Source: Bremia lactucae
Taxonomy: Eukaryota; Oomycota; Peronosporomycetes; Peronosporales; Peronosporaceae
DNA length: 36,361 nucleotides
Assembly (NCBI RefSeq): GCF_004359215.1
Contig: NC_090616.1
Location: 1,990,923 to 2,027,283 of the forward strand
Direction: 5' to 3'
In this document: piece after piece, positions 20,429 to 31,128 of the stretch
Numbering within the stretch: the first letter of the stretch is position 1
How the letters are laid out: each line of letters starts with the position of its first letter
Translations under genes and position numbers: made by a program
Notes under the pieces: generated by a model
The model's database searches: none
What the model was told of the DNA's origin: nothing
The model's input: only the letters and a program-made list of their open reading frames with translations

Positions 20429-21793
20429 ATGCCACCTAAAAGGGGCCACGTTGGTGAGTCGTCTGCGAAGACGCCCACTCAACCTCGCACTAAGCGCACG
20501 CGCCGCGTTAACACGCCGGCAGCGTCTGATTCCTTAGTCGAAACGCCGACAGCTACTGCTGCTGTTGCGTTAACAGGGCTTAAGGATCCATCCCACTTTA
20601 ACAGTGAGGATGCCGATCCGTCGCTCATCGTCGACGACAATGAGTCGACACCGTTGCCGTCACCTCATATTAGTGATGCGGACAACGAGCTCATAAGAAA
20701 TGATGATGGCGCATTATTACCCATCCATTCTTCTATCATGGCTCACAATATGGAGACAGCAACATTTACGACTGCTGTCTCGTCGTCTGCGCTGGATAGC
20801 GCAGCGACAGGTAATGAGAGCGGTGCCCATAAAGGCGCAGCCGCTTCTCAGTGGCTATGTGACGGGTGGCATATCATTGATGCCCCCTCCATCTAAATGG
20901 CCTCGTTTAAACGGGCCAAGAGCGTCGCTCCTAGAGCACGCTCTTGAGCACATAATTATTATGGCGTGTTTAAATCATGGAGGGCTCAGGGAAAATCCTC
21001 GCTTGGGTGTATTATCCGATCCCGGTCGTGTTGCGTTCAAATGAAACGCCCGACCAATACGAAGCGGAATTCCTGCGCCGCATTCATCCGCATTTCCGAT
21101 GCGATGAAGAAGCGGTCGCAGCAAATTAATTTCGCCCGCTTGCGTGTGAAAGAAATCATGGGCGGTACTGTACCTCCTGTTTCTTTTCACAACGCTGCTT
21201 CTGCTAGTCCATTTGAGACTAGCGAAGAGGCCTCAGCTGGTTCTCCTTTTCATTGGCAGTTACCAAGCCGGGCACATCAATACGTAGGATATCGATCGTT
21301 TCCCAAGAGTGAAAACTCTTCGGGTAACTATTCCATTGGACGAGGATCCGGTACCCTTGTGTCACGGAGCGGTGGGCAAGCAACCTTCCAACAAGGAAGC
21401 GTTGATTCCCACCCGCATCCATCAGTGCAGGTGGCGCCAGATAGGAGTGGCGATCTCGCCCAACTACTCGCGGCTGCCTTACCTTCGTCCGTTCAGTCAC
21501 AGGCGTTTAGCGCTGCTGAACGACGTATTGCGGATCTCGAGTGTCAAGTCTCGCGACTGACCTCGGATCTTGTTGATGTCCGAGCAAAGGCTCGTCAGGG
21601 TTATAAACGCCTGAAGACTCGCTTGGACCTCTTTGGAAGGATAATGCTGAGGGATCCGCAATACTCGCATGATTTCCACGCTCTCCAAGTTCTATTTGTG
21701 GTGGGAGGCATCGGTCCGATAGCTTTTCACCTTCATCGCCCCTCACCCAAACAACGCCCGACTCTCAGACGGCGTCACCATCGGTCTCCTTAG
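20429..21793 (+). pseudogene. Antisense ORF (aORF) of element A1
   Basis: ORF on the strand opposite to gag-pol, beginning with a true ATG 132 bp inside the LTR boundary (MPPKRGHVGESSAK). The N-terminus is basic and then Ser/Thr/Asp-rich with EDADPSLIVDDNES. A stop falls at 20894-20896. The same frame continues from 20966 with INFARLRVKEIMGGTVPP and then a coiled coil (AAERRIADLECQVSRLTSDL..ARQGYKRLKTRLD, about 21505-21640). It ends in an Arg/Ser/His-rich tail at 21793. A 1-nt insertion relative to A2 lies near 21100. The second half is antisense to the A1 chromodomain and linker. No known family is recognised. The element has its own gag elsewhere, so this is an extra gene. Confidence 0.7.
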
Positions 21794-22387
21794 ACGGATA
21801 CCGATGGTGATGCCGACTGTGAGTCGGGGTATGTGACCTCATTTGGGTCTACATACTGTTTCAGACGACCCACGTAAAATACGAGGTGCGTCTTCATATA
21901 CGGGGAAAGGGTGAGCCTAAACTGTACGTCTCCAACCTCTTCTACCACCGTAAAGGGCCTAATGTGCGGCAACAACTTCGTAGTACCTCCAGGTAGTACA
22001 TAAATTGCAGGTAGGGTAGCAGTACTTAATAGCACGTTTTCACCCACTCTAAAGCGTTCATTATTTTTGCGACCATTTCGGTCCGCATATTCTTTTTGCT
22101 TGTCCTGTGCGCTTGCCATTGCGTCAAGGACTTTACGTATGATGCCTAACTGCTCATTCACAAAGCGTTGAGCCTCGCTCACGCTTTTAGCATCAAAACT
22201 CGCCTATGATACCGCCAAGAGGTCGGTCATAAGGCGTAGTTTCATTGACCACTGCTAAACTGGCAGGGTCACTACGGCAAGTTTCAGTCGTTGAGATGAT
22301 ACCCTCATGGGTCATCGTCATATTGACGAAACTATGTCCCTCTTTCGCACCGAGCATAGTGAGGGGCCCTCCCCCACTAAGACTCGG
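21219..22387 (-). pseudogene. A1 integrase C-terminus with chromodomain
   Basis: End of the pol polyprotein. Reading leftwards it has SLSGGGPLTMLGAKEG, then EAQRFVNEQLG..QKEYADRNGR, the C-terminal barrel with RFRVGENVLLST and HLVFYVGRLKQYV. A linker follows, then a chromodomain from about 21398 to 21285 (FLVGRLLAHR, LVQWNSYPKSFHSWE). Chromodomains steer integration to marked chromatin. Frame changes near 22190 and 21780 and a stop near 21500 break the protein. The chromodomain has Lys-Gly changed to Asn-Ser against A2. Only the last third of pol is present. Confidence 0.85.
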
Positions 22388-22487
22388 NNNNNNNNNNNNN
22401 NNNNNNNNNNNNNNNNNNNNNNNNNNNNNNNNNNNNNNNNNNNNNNNNNNNNNNNNNNNNNNNNNNNNNNNNNNNNNNNNNNNNNNN
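22388..22487. other. Assembly gap of 100 N
   Basis: One hundred undetermined bases, a usual placeholder for unknown length. It joins the middle of A1 integrase to a family B LTR fragment, so real sequence, including the rest of A1 or a nested B element, may be missing. Confidence 0.95.
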
Positions 22488-22562
22488 AAGGCACCACTCA
22501 CAACTGAAGCAGTGTGAAGTGGACTTGTACTGAAACAGTACAAGTCGTAGTGCCCCGTTACA
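22488..22562 (+). repeat. Family B LTR fragment (U5 end)
   Basis: The last 75 bp of a family B LTR in plus orientation, with the 11-bp-arm hairpin (22522-22546) and the terminus CCCCGTTACA. No primer binding site follows, so it is a 3' LTR or solo LTR whose remainder lies in the gap. It suggests a family B element inserted near or into A1. Confidence 0.8.
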
Positions 22563-22967
22563 CGCACTATGGGCGCCGTGTGCAGGAAAGATCCAGGAAA
22601 TGACGGTGCAAAAGGAAAGCGACAAACCCGATCCGCTACCAGCCCTATCAAATCTCATTTCGCCAAGAAGGCCGTTTACTCCGGCACCGCCGTGCGCGGA
22701 GATGGCTCCACGTCTATAGACATATTTTTATATTCCTGTAGCCATTTCAGTGATATCGCCGCTTTTTATTGGATAAGAAACGCAGAATCAGATAGAGCTA
22801 CCATAAAAATGCGAAAAAAATGGTATTTTAGGGGTGAACACCTTAATTGATAACGAACTGACTATTCAATACGAATGATTCGTACACATAGTGACTTATG
22901 TAGCCAAGTTACTTTTTTTAACAAATCTTTTAATAAATCTTCACTCACCCTTCTTCGAGTTGGCACG
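22563..22967. other. Host sequence between LTR fragment and split ORF
   Basis: A 93-codon frame from an ATG at 22569 starts only 7 bp after the LTR fragment, so it is probably chance or a broken exon. Its product is Lys/Arg-rich at first and unrecognised. The rest is AT-rich. Confidence 0.35.
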
Positions 22968-23103
22968 ATGCCCGAGTCTGTTCATCGTCGCATCGTTTCG
23001 GAACTTGATATGAATTCGATGCGGCGCATAAGCGACGCGCTCCTACTTGCCCAGAATCGCGCCCGTCGTGCAACAGACCGCGCAAATCAGTCCGAAAAGT
23101 TCG

Positions 23104-23638
23104 TGTAACGGGCTAAAGTTGCCCTAATGTTACTCAGTCTCCTTTAAGTACATTTGGTGTACCTAGGGGGATGGTCAATTACTAAATATTTGGCAATTAG
23201 ACCCAACACTCGGGTGTGGTGCACATTTGTGACCAACCGGTGCATTCACATTAGGAGGGACGGCTCCCAGCGTCATCCGTGATGACGGCTAGCTTCATTC
23301 GTTACGCGAGGTATCTATAAAGATATGCTCGCAATACATATTAAATGATATCTATAGAGATATCATTTTAATTGGTAAAAATAGTAATTTGTATTTAATT
23401 CTATTAAATATAAATCAGTCTGAAAACTACTTCCTACTTGGTAAGTGCGCACGAGGAGACGAATTACCGCTTCCGTGACGACACTTAACAAGAGTTCTTA
23501 GTGTGTTGGGCGAGGTCACTAACGCGCCCACCACAACTGCCTCACTGCACGCAAGAGAAGCAGGTTTAACCGCTTCCTCGCTGTGCTAGGGTGTGTGCCT
23601 TAGTAGAGCGTGGCCGCATAACGACGTGCCCGCGTACA
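23104..23638 (+). repeat. 5' LTR of A2
   Basis: A 535-bp LTR from TGTAACGGGC to CCCGCGTACA with TG...CA ends. It contains a hairpin at 23345-23366 with 9-bp arms ATGATATCT and AGATATCAT. It should hold the element promoter and polyadenylation signals. It pairs with the 3' LTR at 30582-31128. Confidence 0.92.
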
Positions 23639-23640
23639 CT

Positions 23641-23652
23641 TGGTAGCACTTA
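23641..23652 (+). other. Primer binding site of A2
   Basis: TGGTAGCACTTA starts 2 nt after the 5' LTR, with TGG matching a tRNA CCA end. It is identical to the family B primer site at 1300-1311. The first eight bases would also fit an initiator tRNA-Met 3' end, but the remaining bases do not fit the usual eukaryotic initiator sequence. Confidence 0.7.
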
Positions 23653-23676
23653 AAATCCTTCCCGCAACCCGCATCT

Positions 23677-24730
23677 ATGCGTGTGTACGTGAGGATGAGC
23701 CTCAATATTCATTGGGCTCATTTTCCCCACCTCTTCGAACATCATCGGGAGGTGGCAGGGCTAATGGTGCAGGGACTTGGTGAACAAGCCCTGGCCAGGC
23801 TCCTGGGTAGTCCTCCTGAGCAACATGTTGCTCAATTGGAGCAGTTTGAGGCATTCGTGCTCGGACAGCGGAGGGCCGCGTCCGAGGCACAGAGCCATGC
23901 TGTGGCGGAGTCCGTCACTCAGACTCAGGATGAGCTGAGGCATGAGGAGGATCGGAGCGAGGCTCTCAACAGGACTGTTAAAATGCTCTCTGCCCGGCCG
24001 CATCAGCCGAGGTCCATTCGGATGGACCGCCCACGTTCGATGGAATTGCGGCGGACACGATTGTCCACTGGCTATTTGCCGTGGAGCAATGTGGTGTCGA
24101 CCAGCTCATCGAGGACGACAGCCGGATGGTGTCGTACGCTATGTCGCATCTGCGCGGTAAGGCCTCAGAGTGGGCTTACTCGGCGCTTATGGCGGACAGA
24201 AAAGCGTTCCCTTCATGGGCGATCTTTAAGGAAAAGATTCGCGCCATGTACCAGCCGCCGTACACCGAAGTGTTACTTCAGGCACGCTTCTTTGGGGCGC
24301 GACAGGCGAAGCGATCTCTGCAAGAGTGTGTCCAAGAGATCTCACTGTCGGCGTCCATAATCGTAGGTCACATTAAGGTGCCCACGTTTATGAACGGACT
24401 ACGGCATGGCCCATCGCGACAGGCCCTTTTTAGAAAGGTGCCGTCGACGATGGAAGAGGCAATCCACATTACCTTAGCTGAGGAGCAATTCTACAACAAT
24501 GCCTCGGCGACAGCTTGGTATAAGCCGTCGGCCGAGAAGTCAGATGCCACTCCCATGGAGTTGCGAAATGCAGACGTTGTCTATATTAAATGCGGCAGCG
24601 TGGCCATATGATGGCTCGCTGCTATGCCAGGGTCCCTGCTGGGGCAAAAATGCCCAGGAAGAGGACTCCCTTCCCAAAGGGCGATGGCAAGAACCAGCGT
24701 GCGAGACGCATGAGTTCTGCATCAACCACT
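23677..24730 (+). pseudogene. A2 gag (frameshifted)
   Basis: Retrotransposon capsid protein. The first part (from about 23677) is Glu/Gln/Leu-rich and helical, with QDELRHEEDRSEALNRTVKM. A frameshift between 24000 and 24035 leads into the capsid core TFDGIAADTIVHWLFAVEQ, MSHLRGKASEWAY and FKEKIRAMYQPP, then FMNGLRHGPSRQALF. A second frameshift at about 24605 cuts a CCHC knuckle in two, between KCGS and GHMMARC. A basic tail follows. The knuckle and capsid core are diagnostic for Ty3 gag. The start codon is uncertain, since ATGs at 23677 and 23695 are both in frame. Confidence 0.8.
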
Positions 24731-24822
24731 GAGGAGTCGGGAAATGTAGGAGCGCAGTAGGGGCGGGATGCCCTACTGACGAGGACTCTCAAGCTACCCC
24801 TAAGTTTAGAGTTGTCGAACAA

Positions 24823-25330
24823 ATGGATAGCATAGTCCCTGAGGTCTCGAAATTTCGGGCCTCAACCCTACTGGTCTATAGCGCTAATGTAAGAGGCTAT
24901 GACCAGGTGATGACCCTCCTAGTGGATTCGGGTGCATCACTAAATTTTGTGAAACTCGCGGCTCTAAGAAAGAGACCGGCGATGTTTGAGTCACTTTGCA
25001 GGATGGCAAGCGAGAAGAGGCGACCGTTCGTTTAGCGAACGGCGCGCTCGTAAAGTCTGAGGGCGTTCAGGTAGAACTCGCCTTCAGCTTTAGTGACTTC
25101 TTTTGTAGAGAAGTTCACAGTGCTAGGTATGGAGAGTCCGTATGACCTCATCCTAGGCATGCCATAGTTGGCAAAGTACCAACCATGGATAGACTGGCGT
25201 ACACGCACAGTTGCGAGCTCTACGCAGGACACCGGAAAGGATGTGCTCCTGCGAGAGGCCTATACAACTAATGTCGTGTCGAACACAGTTGAGGGTACGT
25301 TGACGGGATGTCAAACGTCACCAATTCCTA
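24823..25330 (+). pseudogene. A2 aspartic protease region
   Basis: The retropepsin active site LLVDSGASLNFV (Asp-Ser-Gly) lies at about 24920-24955 in a frame starting at 24823. A shift near 25030 moves the rest into another frame with VQVELAFSFSDF and SPYDLILGMPWL-like sequence (a TAG replaces the Trp codon after GMP). DLILGMPWL is the usual second half of the Ty3 protease. The enzyme would process Gag-Pol. It is broken by the shift and the stop. Confidence 0.75.
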
Positions 25331-25936
25331 CCTAGCTCGTGGAGACTGAGGTAGTGAATAGGACGATGACAAGAAGTCATGCGTCCGAATGTCCTGCACA
25401 GAGCAGAGAGCCTGTGGCAGTAGACGGCGAGCTGACAAGAAGTCATGCGTCGCATAAATTGGCACAGTGCCAAGAGCCTGGTGCGGTTGGAAGGGGTGCG
25501 TTAGCCAGGAGTGCAACGACACCCGCTTCCCAGAAAAGGGTCGTAGTAACTCGAAAAACGAGTACCCGACAGATTAGGACGATCAAAGGCACATCTAAAC
25601 GAGTGACCTTTGGATCAGTCTCTAATGAAGAGGACGGGCCTTCGAACGAGGTGTTCGAGGCCGTCAAAGACGAAACTGCGAAGGCATCCTTAGTAGAGGT
25701 GCTCCGGCAAGTCTTTAAATCTGCCGAGGAGATAGTAAATCTGCCGCGGAGGTGTCGTGGGATCCGTTTCTTGCCGAATTAAAGGAAGGAAAAATCCACG
25801 AAATAGTCACACCAGTTCAAGAAGAGAACTTGGTGGACTGCTGCTCGTCGTACACAATGGACGAGAGCGTCCTAGAAACGGACAAAGAAGCGATACGCTG
25901 CTCAAGGCTGGGATGCCTTGAGAGACAGTCCGTTCT
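25331..25936 (+). pseudogene. A2 pol spacer between protease and RT
   Basis: A frame at 25339-25782 codes for a Ser/Thr/Arg-rich, low-complexity stretch with an internal repeat (TRSHAS twice, QSREPVAVD and QCQEPGAVG). It probably is a disordered pol linker. The frame then breaks, and Glu/Asp-rich linker residues continue towards the RT. Confidence 0.55.
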
Positions 25937-28398
25937 TTGAGGTTCTGTGTAAACATCGTGATGTGTTCCCAGAATAAGTGCCGAGCCGCCTACCAGCAGA
26001 TAGGGATAGACCTCGAACCTGGTACCAAGTATTGTGTGACCTGGCAATGGCCATTGCCGAAAGAACAAGTCGATTGTATCGATGAGTTCTTCGACAAACG
26101 AGCCAAGGCGGGACATGTGCGTGAGAGCAAATCGCCTCACTGCAGCCCGACCTTTTGTGTGCGTAAAGCCACAGGTGGATGTCGCGTAGTTCATGCTTAC
26201 AATAAGCTGAACACGGCGATCATACCAGCGCAAACGCCAATTCCGCGGAAAGATGTTTTGTTGAACTCCAAGGGAAAGTCAACTATCTTTTCCGCGTTGG
26301 ATTTGAAGGATGGCTACTATCAGGTACTCATGAGAGAGTCCGATGTAGCCAAAACGGCAGTAAGCACCCCAAGCGGTATGCTTTGGGAAAGGCTTGTGAT
26401 GCCCCAAGGTTTGAAAAACGCACCAGCGACATTCAACCGAGTGGTGGCTCACGTGATGCGTCAGCACCGTGCGTACGCGCCCTTTACTTTGACGATGTAT
26501 TCGTGCATAGTAGGGCCGAGGACGGGCTGAGCGCAATAGAGTTGCACAAGCGTAGACGCGGTGTTGCAGACTTTAAAGGACACCCAATTGTACATCAACT
26601 TGCAAAAGAGCGTCATAGGAGTTCCTGAGATACCTGTACTGGGCTGCATCGTTGGTACACATGGTGTACGAGCAGACCCAGACAAGGTTAAATCAGTAAT
26701 GGAATGGCCAATCCCACGGCATGTGAATAATTTGCGCCAATTCCTAGGGCTCGCTTATTACTTGCATAAGTATAGCAAGAATTATGCGGAGCAAACTAAA
26801 CCATTATCTGATCTCCTTAAAAAGGACACAGAATGGGTTTGTTTAAAAGAACAAGAAGATGCGTTCACATCAGTGAAGCAATCTCTTGTTGAGGCACCGG
26901 TCTTGGCATTGCCAGACGCGGATAAGCCTTTTAGCGTCGTCTGCGATGCAAGTAATTTTGCAATCGGCAGCGCGCTCATGCAGAAGGATGACGACGGTGT
27001 TGACCGCGTCATCTCTTATCAGTCCCAACTATTAAAAGCCGCGGAACTGAATTACCCTGTGCATGACAAAGAGCTACTTTCAGTAAAGTATGCTCTTGTC
27101 AAGTTTTGTGTGCACCTATTGGGCACCGAACCATTTGTGGTTTATACGGATCACGCATCACTGCGGACCGCAATAAACTCACCGCACCTCTCGCCTAGAA
27201 TGGCAAGATGGCTCACATTATTTTCTGAATCTAATCTCAAAGTTGAATATAAGCCGGGTAAGAAGAATGTCTTGGCTGACGCTTTATCGCGCAGACCAGA
27301 CTTCGAGATTAGACACCAGGAAAGTGTATCTAGTGCGAAAGCACAATTTCAGCCGTCAACGTTGGTAGCCATGAAGGCATACCACGTGACGAGCTCATTG
27401 GCCTCTGAGATAAAAGAGAGCTACAGTCAGGACGACCACTGTCGCCTGCTGTTGGATCACTTCGGTGGACGAAAGGTTTCCCTTCCGTCGCACCTGAAAG
27501 CTAAGCTCAATCGCTTTAGCTACAGCGATGGCCTGTTATGGCATCAGCTGTCACCTTGTGATCCCTTGAGAATCTATGTGCCTCATGACACAGATCTCAA
27601 GTTGATGATCCTTCACGAGCTCCATGATGCACCATCTAGTGGGCATCTGGGCCGTGAAAAGACATTCTTACGAGTGTCAGAGGAATTTTGGTGGCCACAC
27701 CTATATAGATGGGTGGCCAACTATATTCGCTCTTGCGAACAGTGTCAGCGCATTAAGCCTGCACCGTCCAGCAGTGCGCCACTGAAGCCGCTACCGATTC
27801 CAACCAACTGTTGGAAGTCAGTAAGCCTGGACTTCATGTTTGGCATGCCGCCCGATCATAAGGGTCGGACAGGGCTAGTCGTCTTTGTAGACAGACTGAG
27901 CAAAATGGTGCATTTAGCACCATGTAAGACATCGATCACAGGCAAGGAGGCAGCTCTCTTGTTCCTGGATCATGTTTACCGACTACACGGGATGCCCGAG
28001 TCCATAGTATCGGACCGGGATCCTCGTTTTACGTCTGGTTTTTGGCGACATGTGTTTGAGCTGCTTGGTAGCAAGCTCCACATGTCGACCGCAGATCATC
28101 CCCAGACCGATGGCCAAACAGAACGTGCCAATCGGGTCGTGGCGGATGTCTTACGCACTATAGCAACTCCCAAAGAGTGGAGCAAGCAATTGCCCTTTGT
28201 GGAGTTCGCTATAAATAACAGTGTCCACGCCAGTACGGGTGAGACACCGTTTTATATTAACGGACTGCGCCATCCTCGGACGCCAGTCTCGTTTGTGCGC
28301 AGCCCGAGTCTTAGTGGGGGAGGGCCCCTCACTATGCTCGGTGCGAAAGAGGGACATAGTTTCGTCAATATGACGATGACCCATGAGGGTATCATCTC
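25937..28398 (+). pseudogene. A2 pol: reverse transcriptase, RNase H, integrase
   Basis: The RT begins near 25980 (IDLEPGTKY..WPLPKEQVD) and has RVVHAYNKLN, FSALDLKDGYYQVLM and MPQGLKNAPATF. The catalytic YFDD at 26485-26496 lies in a shifted frame between about 26470 and 26540. The frame is then open. RNase H shows VVCDASNFAIGSAL, HDKELLSV and YTDHASLRT, ending KNVLADALSRRPD. Integrase has an HHCC finger (HELHDAPSSGHLG and CEQCQR). Its DDE core has an Asp in SLDFMF, an Asp in VSDRDPRF and a Glu in TDGQTERANR. It reads into the gap after HEGIIS. One paired frameshift around the RT active site prevents a full polyprotein. Confidence 0.92.
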
Positions 28399-28968
28399 NN
28401 NNNNNNNNNNNNNNNNNNNNNNNNNNNNNNNNNNNNNNNNNNNNNNNNNNNNNNNNNNNNNNNNNNNNNNNNNNNNNNNNNNNNNNNNNNNNNNNNNNNN
28501 NNNNNNNNNNNNNNNNNNNNNNNNNNNNNNNNNNNNNNNNNNNNNNNNNNNNNNNNNNNNNNNNNNNNNNNNNNNNNNNNNNNNNNNNNNNNNNNNNNNN
28601 NNNNNNNNNNNNNNNNNNNNNNNNNNNNNNNNNNNNNNNNNNNNNNNNNNNNNNNNNNNNNNNNNNNNNNNNNNNNNNNNNNNNNNNNNNNNNNNNNNNN
28701 NNNNNNNNNNNNNNNNNNNNNNNNNNNNNNNNNNNNNNNNNNNNNNNNNNNNNNNNNNNNNNNNNNNNNNNNNNNNNNNNNNNNNNNNNNNNNNNNNNNN
28801 NNNNNNNNNNNNNNNNNNNNNNNNNNNNNNNNNNNNNNNNNNNNNNNNNNNNNNNNNNNNNNNNNNNNNNNNNNNNNNNNNNNNNNNNNNNNNNNNNNNN
28901 NNNNNNNNNNNNNNNNNNNNNNNNNNNNNNNNNNNNNNNNNNNNNNNNNNNNNNNNNNNNNNNNNNNN
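28399..28968. other. Assembly gap of 570 N inside A2 pol
   Basis: The missing stretch corresponds to the integrase C-terminal barrel. The collinear part of A1 (about 21792-22292) is roughly 500 bp, so the gap size is about right. Confidence 0.95.
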
Positions 28969-29545
28969 TAAGGAGACCGATGGTGACGCCGACTGTGAGT
29001 CGAGCGTCGTTCGGGTGAGGGGGACGGTGAAGGCGAAAAGCTATCAGACCGATTCCTCCCTCCACGAACAGGACTTGGAGAGCGAGGGACATCACGCGAG
29101 TAACGCGGATCCCTCAGCATTATCCGTTCGAAAAGGTCCAAGCGAGTCTTCAGGCGTTCATAACCCTGACGAGCCTTCGCTCGGACATCAACGAGATCCG
29201 AGGTCAGTCGTGAGACTTGACTCTCGAGATCCGCAACATGTCGTTCAGCAGCGTTTAACGCCTGAGCCTGAACGGACGAAGGCAAGGGAGCCGCGATTAG
29301 GTGGACGAGATCGCCGCTCCTATCGGGCGTCACCTACACTGATGGATGCGGGTGGGAATCAACGCTTCCTTGTTGGAAGGTTGCTTGCCCACCGCTCCGT
29401 GACGCAAGGGTACCAGACCCTCGTCCAATGGAAAGGTTACCCGAAGAGTTTTGACTCTTGGGAACCAATCGATACCCTACGTATTGATGTGCCCGGCTTG
29501 GTTGCTGCCTATGAAAAGGAGCACCAGCTGAGGCCACTTCGCTAG
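28969..29545 (+). CDS. A2 pol C-terminus: linker and chromodomain (partial)
   Basis: Continues the pol frame after the gap, open to the stop at 29543-29545. An Asp/Ser/Arg-rich linker (about 130 residues) precedes a chromodomain at 29366-29479: FLVGRLLAHRSV, TLVQWKGYPKSFDSWEP. This is the F..ER..HR / YLVKWKGY..SWEP pattern of chromodomains that read histone methylation and guide integration. Against the canonical pattern, one aromatic (Tyr at YLVKW) is Thr. The tail LVAAYEKEHQLRPLR ends the protein. The same DNA is coding on the other strand. Confidence 0.85.
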
Positions 29546-30449
29546 TCTCAAATGGAATAGCAGAAGCAGCGTAGTGAGAAGAAACAGGGGGTACAGTCCC
29601 ACCCATGATTTCTTTCACACGCAAACGGGCGAAATTAATTCGCTGCGACCGCTGTTTCATCACATCGGAATGTGGTTGAATGCGGCGCAGAAATTCCGCT
29701 TCGTATTGGTCGGGCGTTTCATTTGATCACAACACGACCGAGATCGGGAAAATACGCCCAAGCGATTTTTCCTGAGCCCTCCATGATTAAAAGCCGCCAT
29801 AATAATTATGTGTGTCTACAAGAGCGCGCTCTAGGAGCGACGCTCTTGGCCTGTCTAAACGAGGCCATTCAGATGGAGGGGGCATCTTTGGAATACCACC
29901 CGTCACATGGCCGCGTTCTCAACGACTGGCTTGTGACACCGACTGAGCACGTTCACGTGTCGTCAACGGAGCTTTAGGCTCCGAATCCTCTATGTCAGAA
30001 CCATTATGAATTATGGTCTGAGCATAAGGCGTTGTGGTAAAACCCAACCGAAAAGCAGCTGCGCCTTTATGGGCAGCGCTCTCATTACCTGTCGATGGGA
30101 CAGCATTCGTAAACGATGCTGTCTCCATGTTGTGAGCCATGAGAGAAGTTTGGATGTGCACAAATGCCGCATCATCACTCCTCATGAGCTCGTTGTCCGC
30201 ATCACTACTATGAGGTTACGGCAACGGTATCGACTCATTGTAGTCGACATTGAGCGACGGATCAACATCCTCACTGTTAAAGTGGGATGGATCCTTCAGC
30301 CCTGTTAACGCGACAGCCGCAGTGGCTGTCTGCGTTCCGACTAAGGAATTAGACGCGGCCGGCGAATTAACGCGGCGCGTGCGCTTAGTGCGAGGTTGAG
30401 TGGGCGTCTTCGCAGACGAACCACCAACGTGGCCACTTTTAGGTGGCAT
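28969..30449 (-). pseudogene. Antisense ORF (aORF) of element A2
   Basis: The same extra gene as in A1. The ATG at 30449 is 132 bp inside the 3' LTR, and the frame runs leftwards through the chromodomain region to the gap. The N-terminus is MPPKSGHVGGSSAK with EDVDPSLNVDYNES. Later parts are NETPDQYEAEFLRRI and INFARLRVKEIMGGTVPP. A coiled coil (AERHVADLESQVSRLTSDL, about 29117-29252) follows, then a Ser/Arg/Pro-rich tail (RSPSPVRGG, SFSPSPSPSPE). Stops fall at 30216 and 29919, one at the codon before SNETP (TGA where A1 has CGT), and one at 29334 (TAG where A1 has CAG). All surviving pieces share one frame except a short shifted stretch near 29800. No known family is recognised. Confidence 0.72.
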
Positions 30450-30567
30450 CTAGGGCGCCGTGTATGGAAACACGTGCGCGAGAGTGATCGAGTGAAGTAG
30501 TGGCGCGTAAAGCTGCTCGCAGTTCCTCTCTCCTCTTTGTCGAATTTAAAAATGTAAATTCGTTCTT

Positions 30568-30581
30568 AAAGAGGGGGATGG
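30568..30581 (+). other. Polypurine tract of A2
   Basis: AAAGAGGGGGATGG lies directly before the 3' LTR start TGTAACGGG, as required for plus-strand priming in reverse transcription. Confidence 0.85.
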
Positions 30582-31128
30582 TGTAACGGGCTAAAGTTGC
30601 CCTAATAATACACAGTCCCCGTTAAGTACATTTGGTGTACTCAAGGGGATGGTTAATTACTAAATAATAGTAATTAGACGCAACACTCGGGTGTGGTGCA
30701 CATTTGAGACCAACCGGTGCATTCACATTAGGAGGGATGACGCCCAGCGTCATCCGTGATGACGGCTAGCGTCATTCGTTACGCGAGGTATCTATAAAGA
30801 TACGCTCGCAATACATATTATATGATATCTATAGAGATATCATTTTTATTGGTAAAAATAGTTATTTGTATTTAATTCGTTTTGCGTTAATTTATAAATA
30901 TAAATCAGTCTGAAAACTACTTCCTACTTGGTAAGTGCGCACGAGGAGACGCATTACCGCTCCCGTGACGACACTTAACCAGAGTTCTTAGTGTGTTGGG
31001 TGAGGTCGCTAACGCGCCCACCACAACTGCCTCACTGCACGCAAGAGAAGCAGGTTTAATCGCTTCCTCGCTGTGCTAGGGTGTGTGCCTAAGTAGAGCG
31101 TGGCCGCATTACGACGTGCCCGCCTACA
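30582..31128 (+). repeat. 3' LTR of A2
   Basis: A 547-bp LTR from TGTAACGGGC to CCCGCCTACA, collinear with 23104-23638 and highly similar, with several substitutions and short indels. The same 9-bp-arm hairpin occurs at 30822-30843. GTTCG follows at 31129-31133, matching 23099-23103. Any promoter of the antisense ORF would have to lie here or in the 132-bp leader. Confidence 0.92.

Larger units (their letters stand above)
19764..22387 (-). mobile_element. Ty3/gypsy element A1, 3' part, inverted to A2
   Basis: Truncated second copy of family A on the opposite strand. It contains (in element order) the integrase C-terminus, linker, chromodomain, antisense ORF region, polypurine tract and 3' LTR. 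The inner end stops at the assembly gap, exactly where A2 reads PSLSGGG in integrase, so gag, RT and the 5' LTR are absent from this window. It is collinear with 28309-31128 of A2 in reverse orientation, with many substitutions and small indels. Confidence 0.88.
23104..31128 (+). mobile_element. Ty3/gypsy chromodomain retrotransposon A2
   Basis: Structurally complete element of 8025 bp (including 570 N), flanked by the 5-bp target-site duplication GTTCG. The order is 5' LTR, primer site, gag, protease, RT, RNase H, integrase, chromodomain, antisense ORF region, polypurine tract, 3' LTR. This order and the C-terminal chromodomain place it with chromovirus-like Metaviridae. The two LTRs differ by scattered substitutions and small indels, so the insertion is not recent. 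Gag, protease and RT carry frameshifts and stops, so this copy is non-autonomous now. Confidence 0.93.

Noticed and set aside
20429..21793. Antisense ORF read as the gag of an oppositely oriented element
   Set aside because: The same elements already have a sense-strand gag with capsid core and zinc knuckle, and the antisense frame has neither.
28151..29095. Long ORFs running through the run of N on either strand
   Set aside because: Most of their length is undetermined sequence. Only the parts outside the gap were interpreted.
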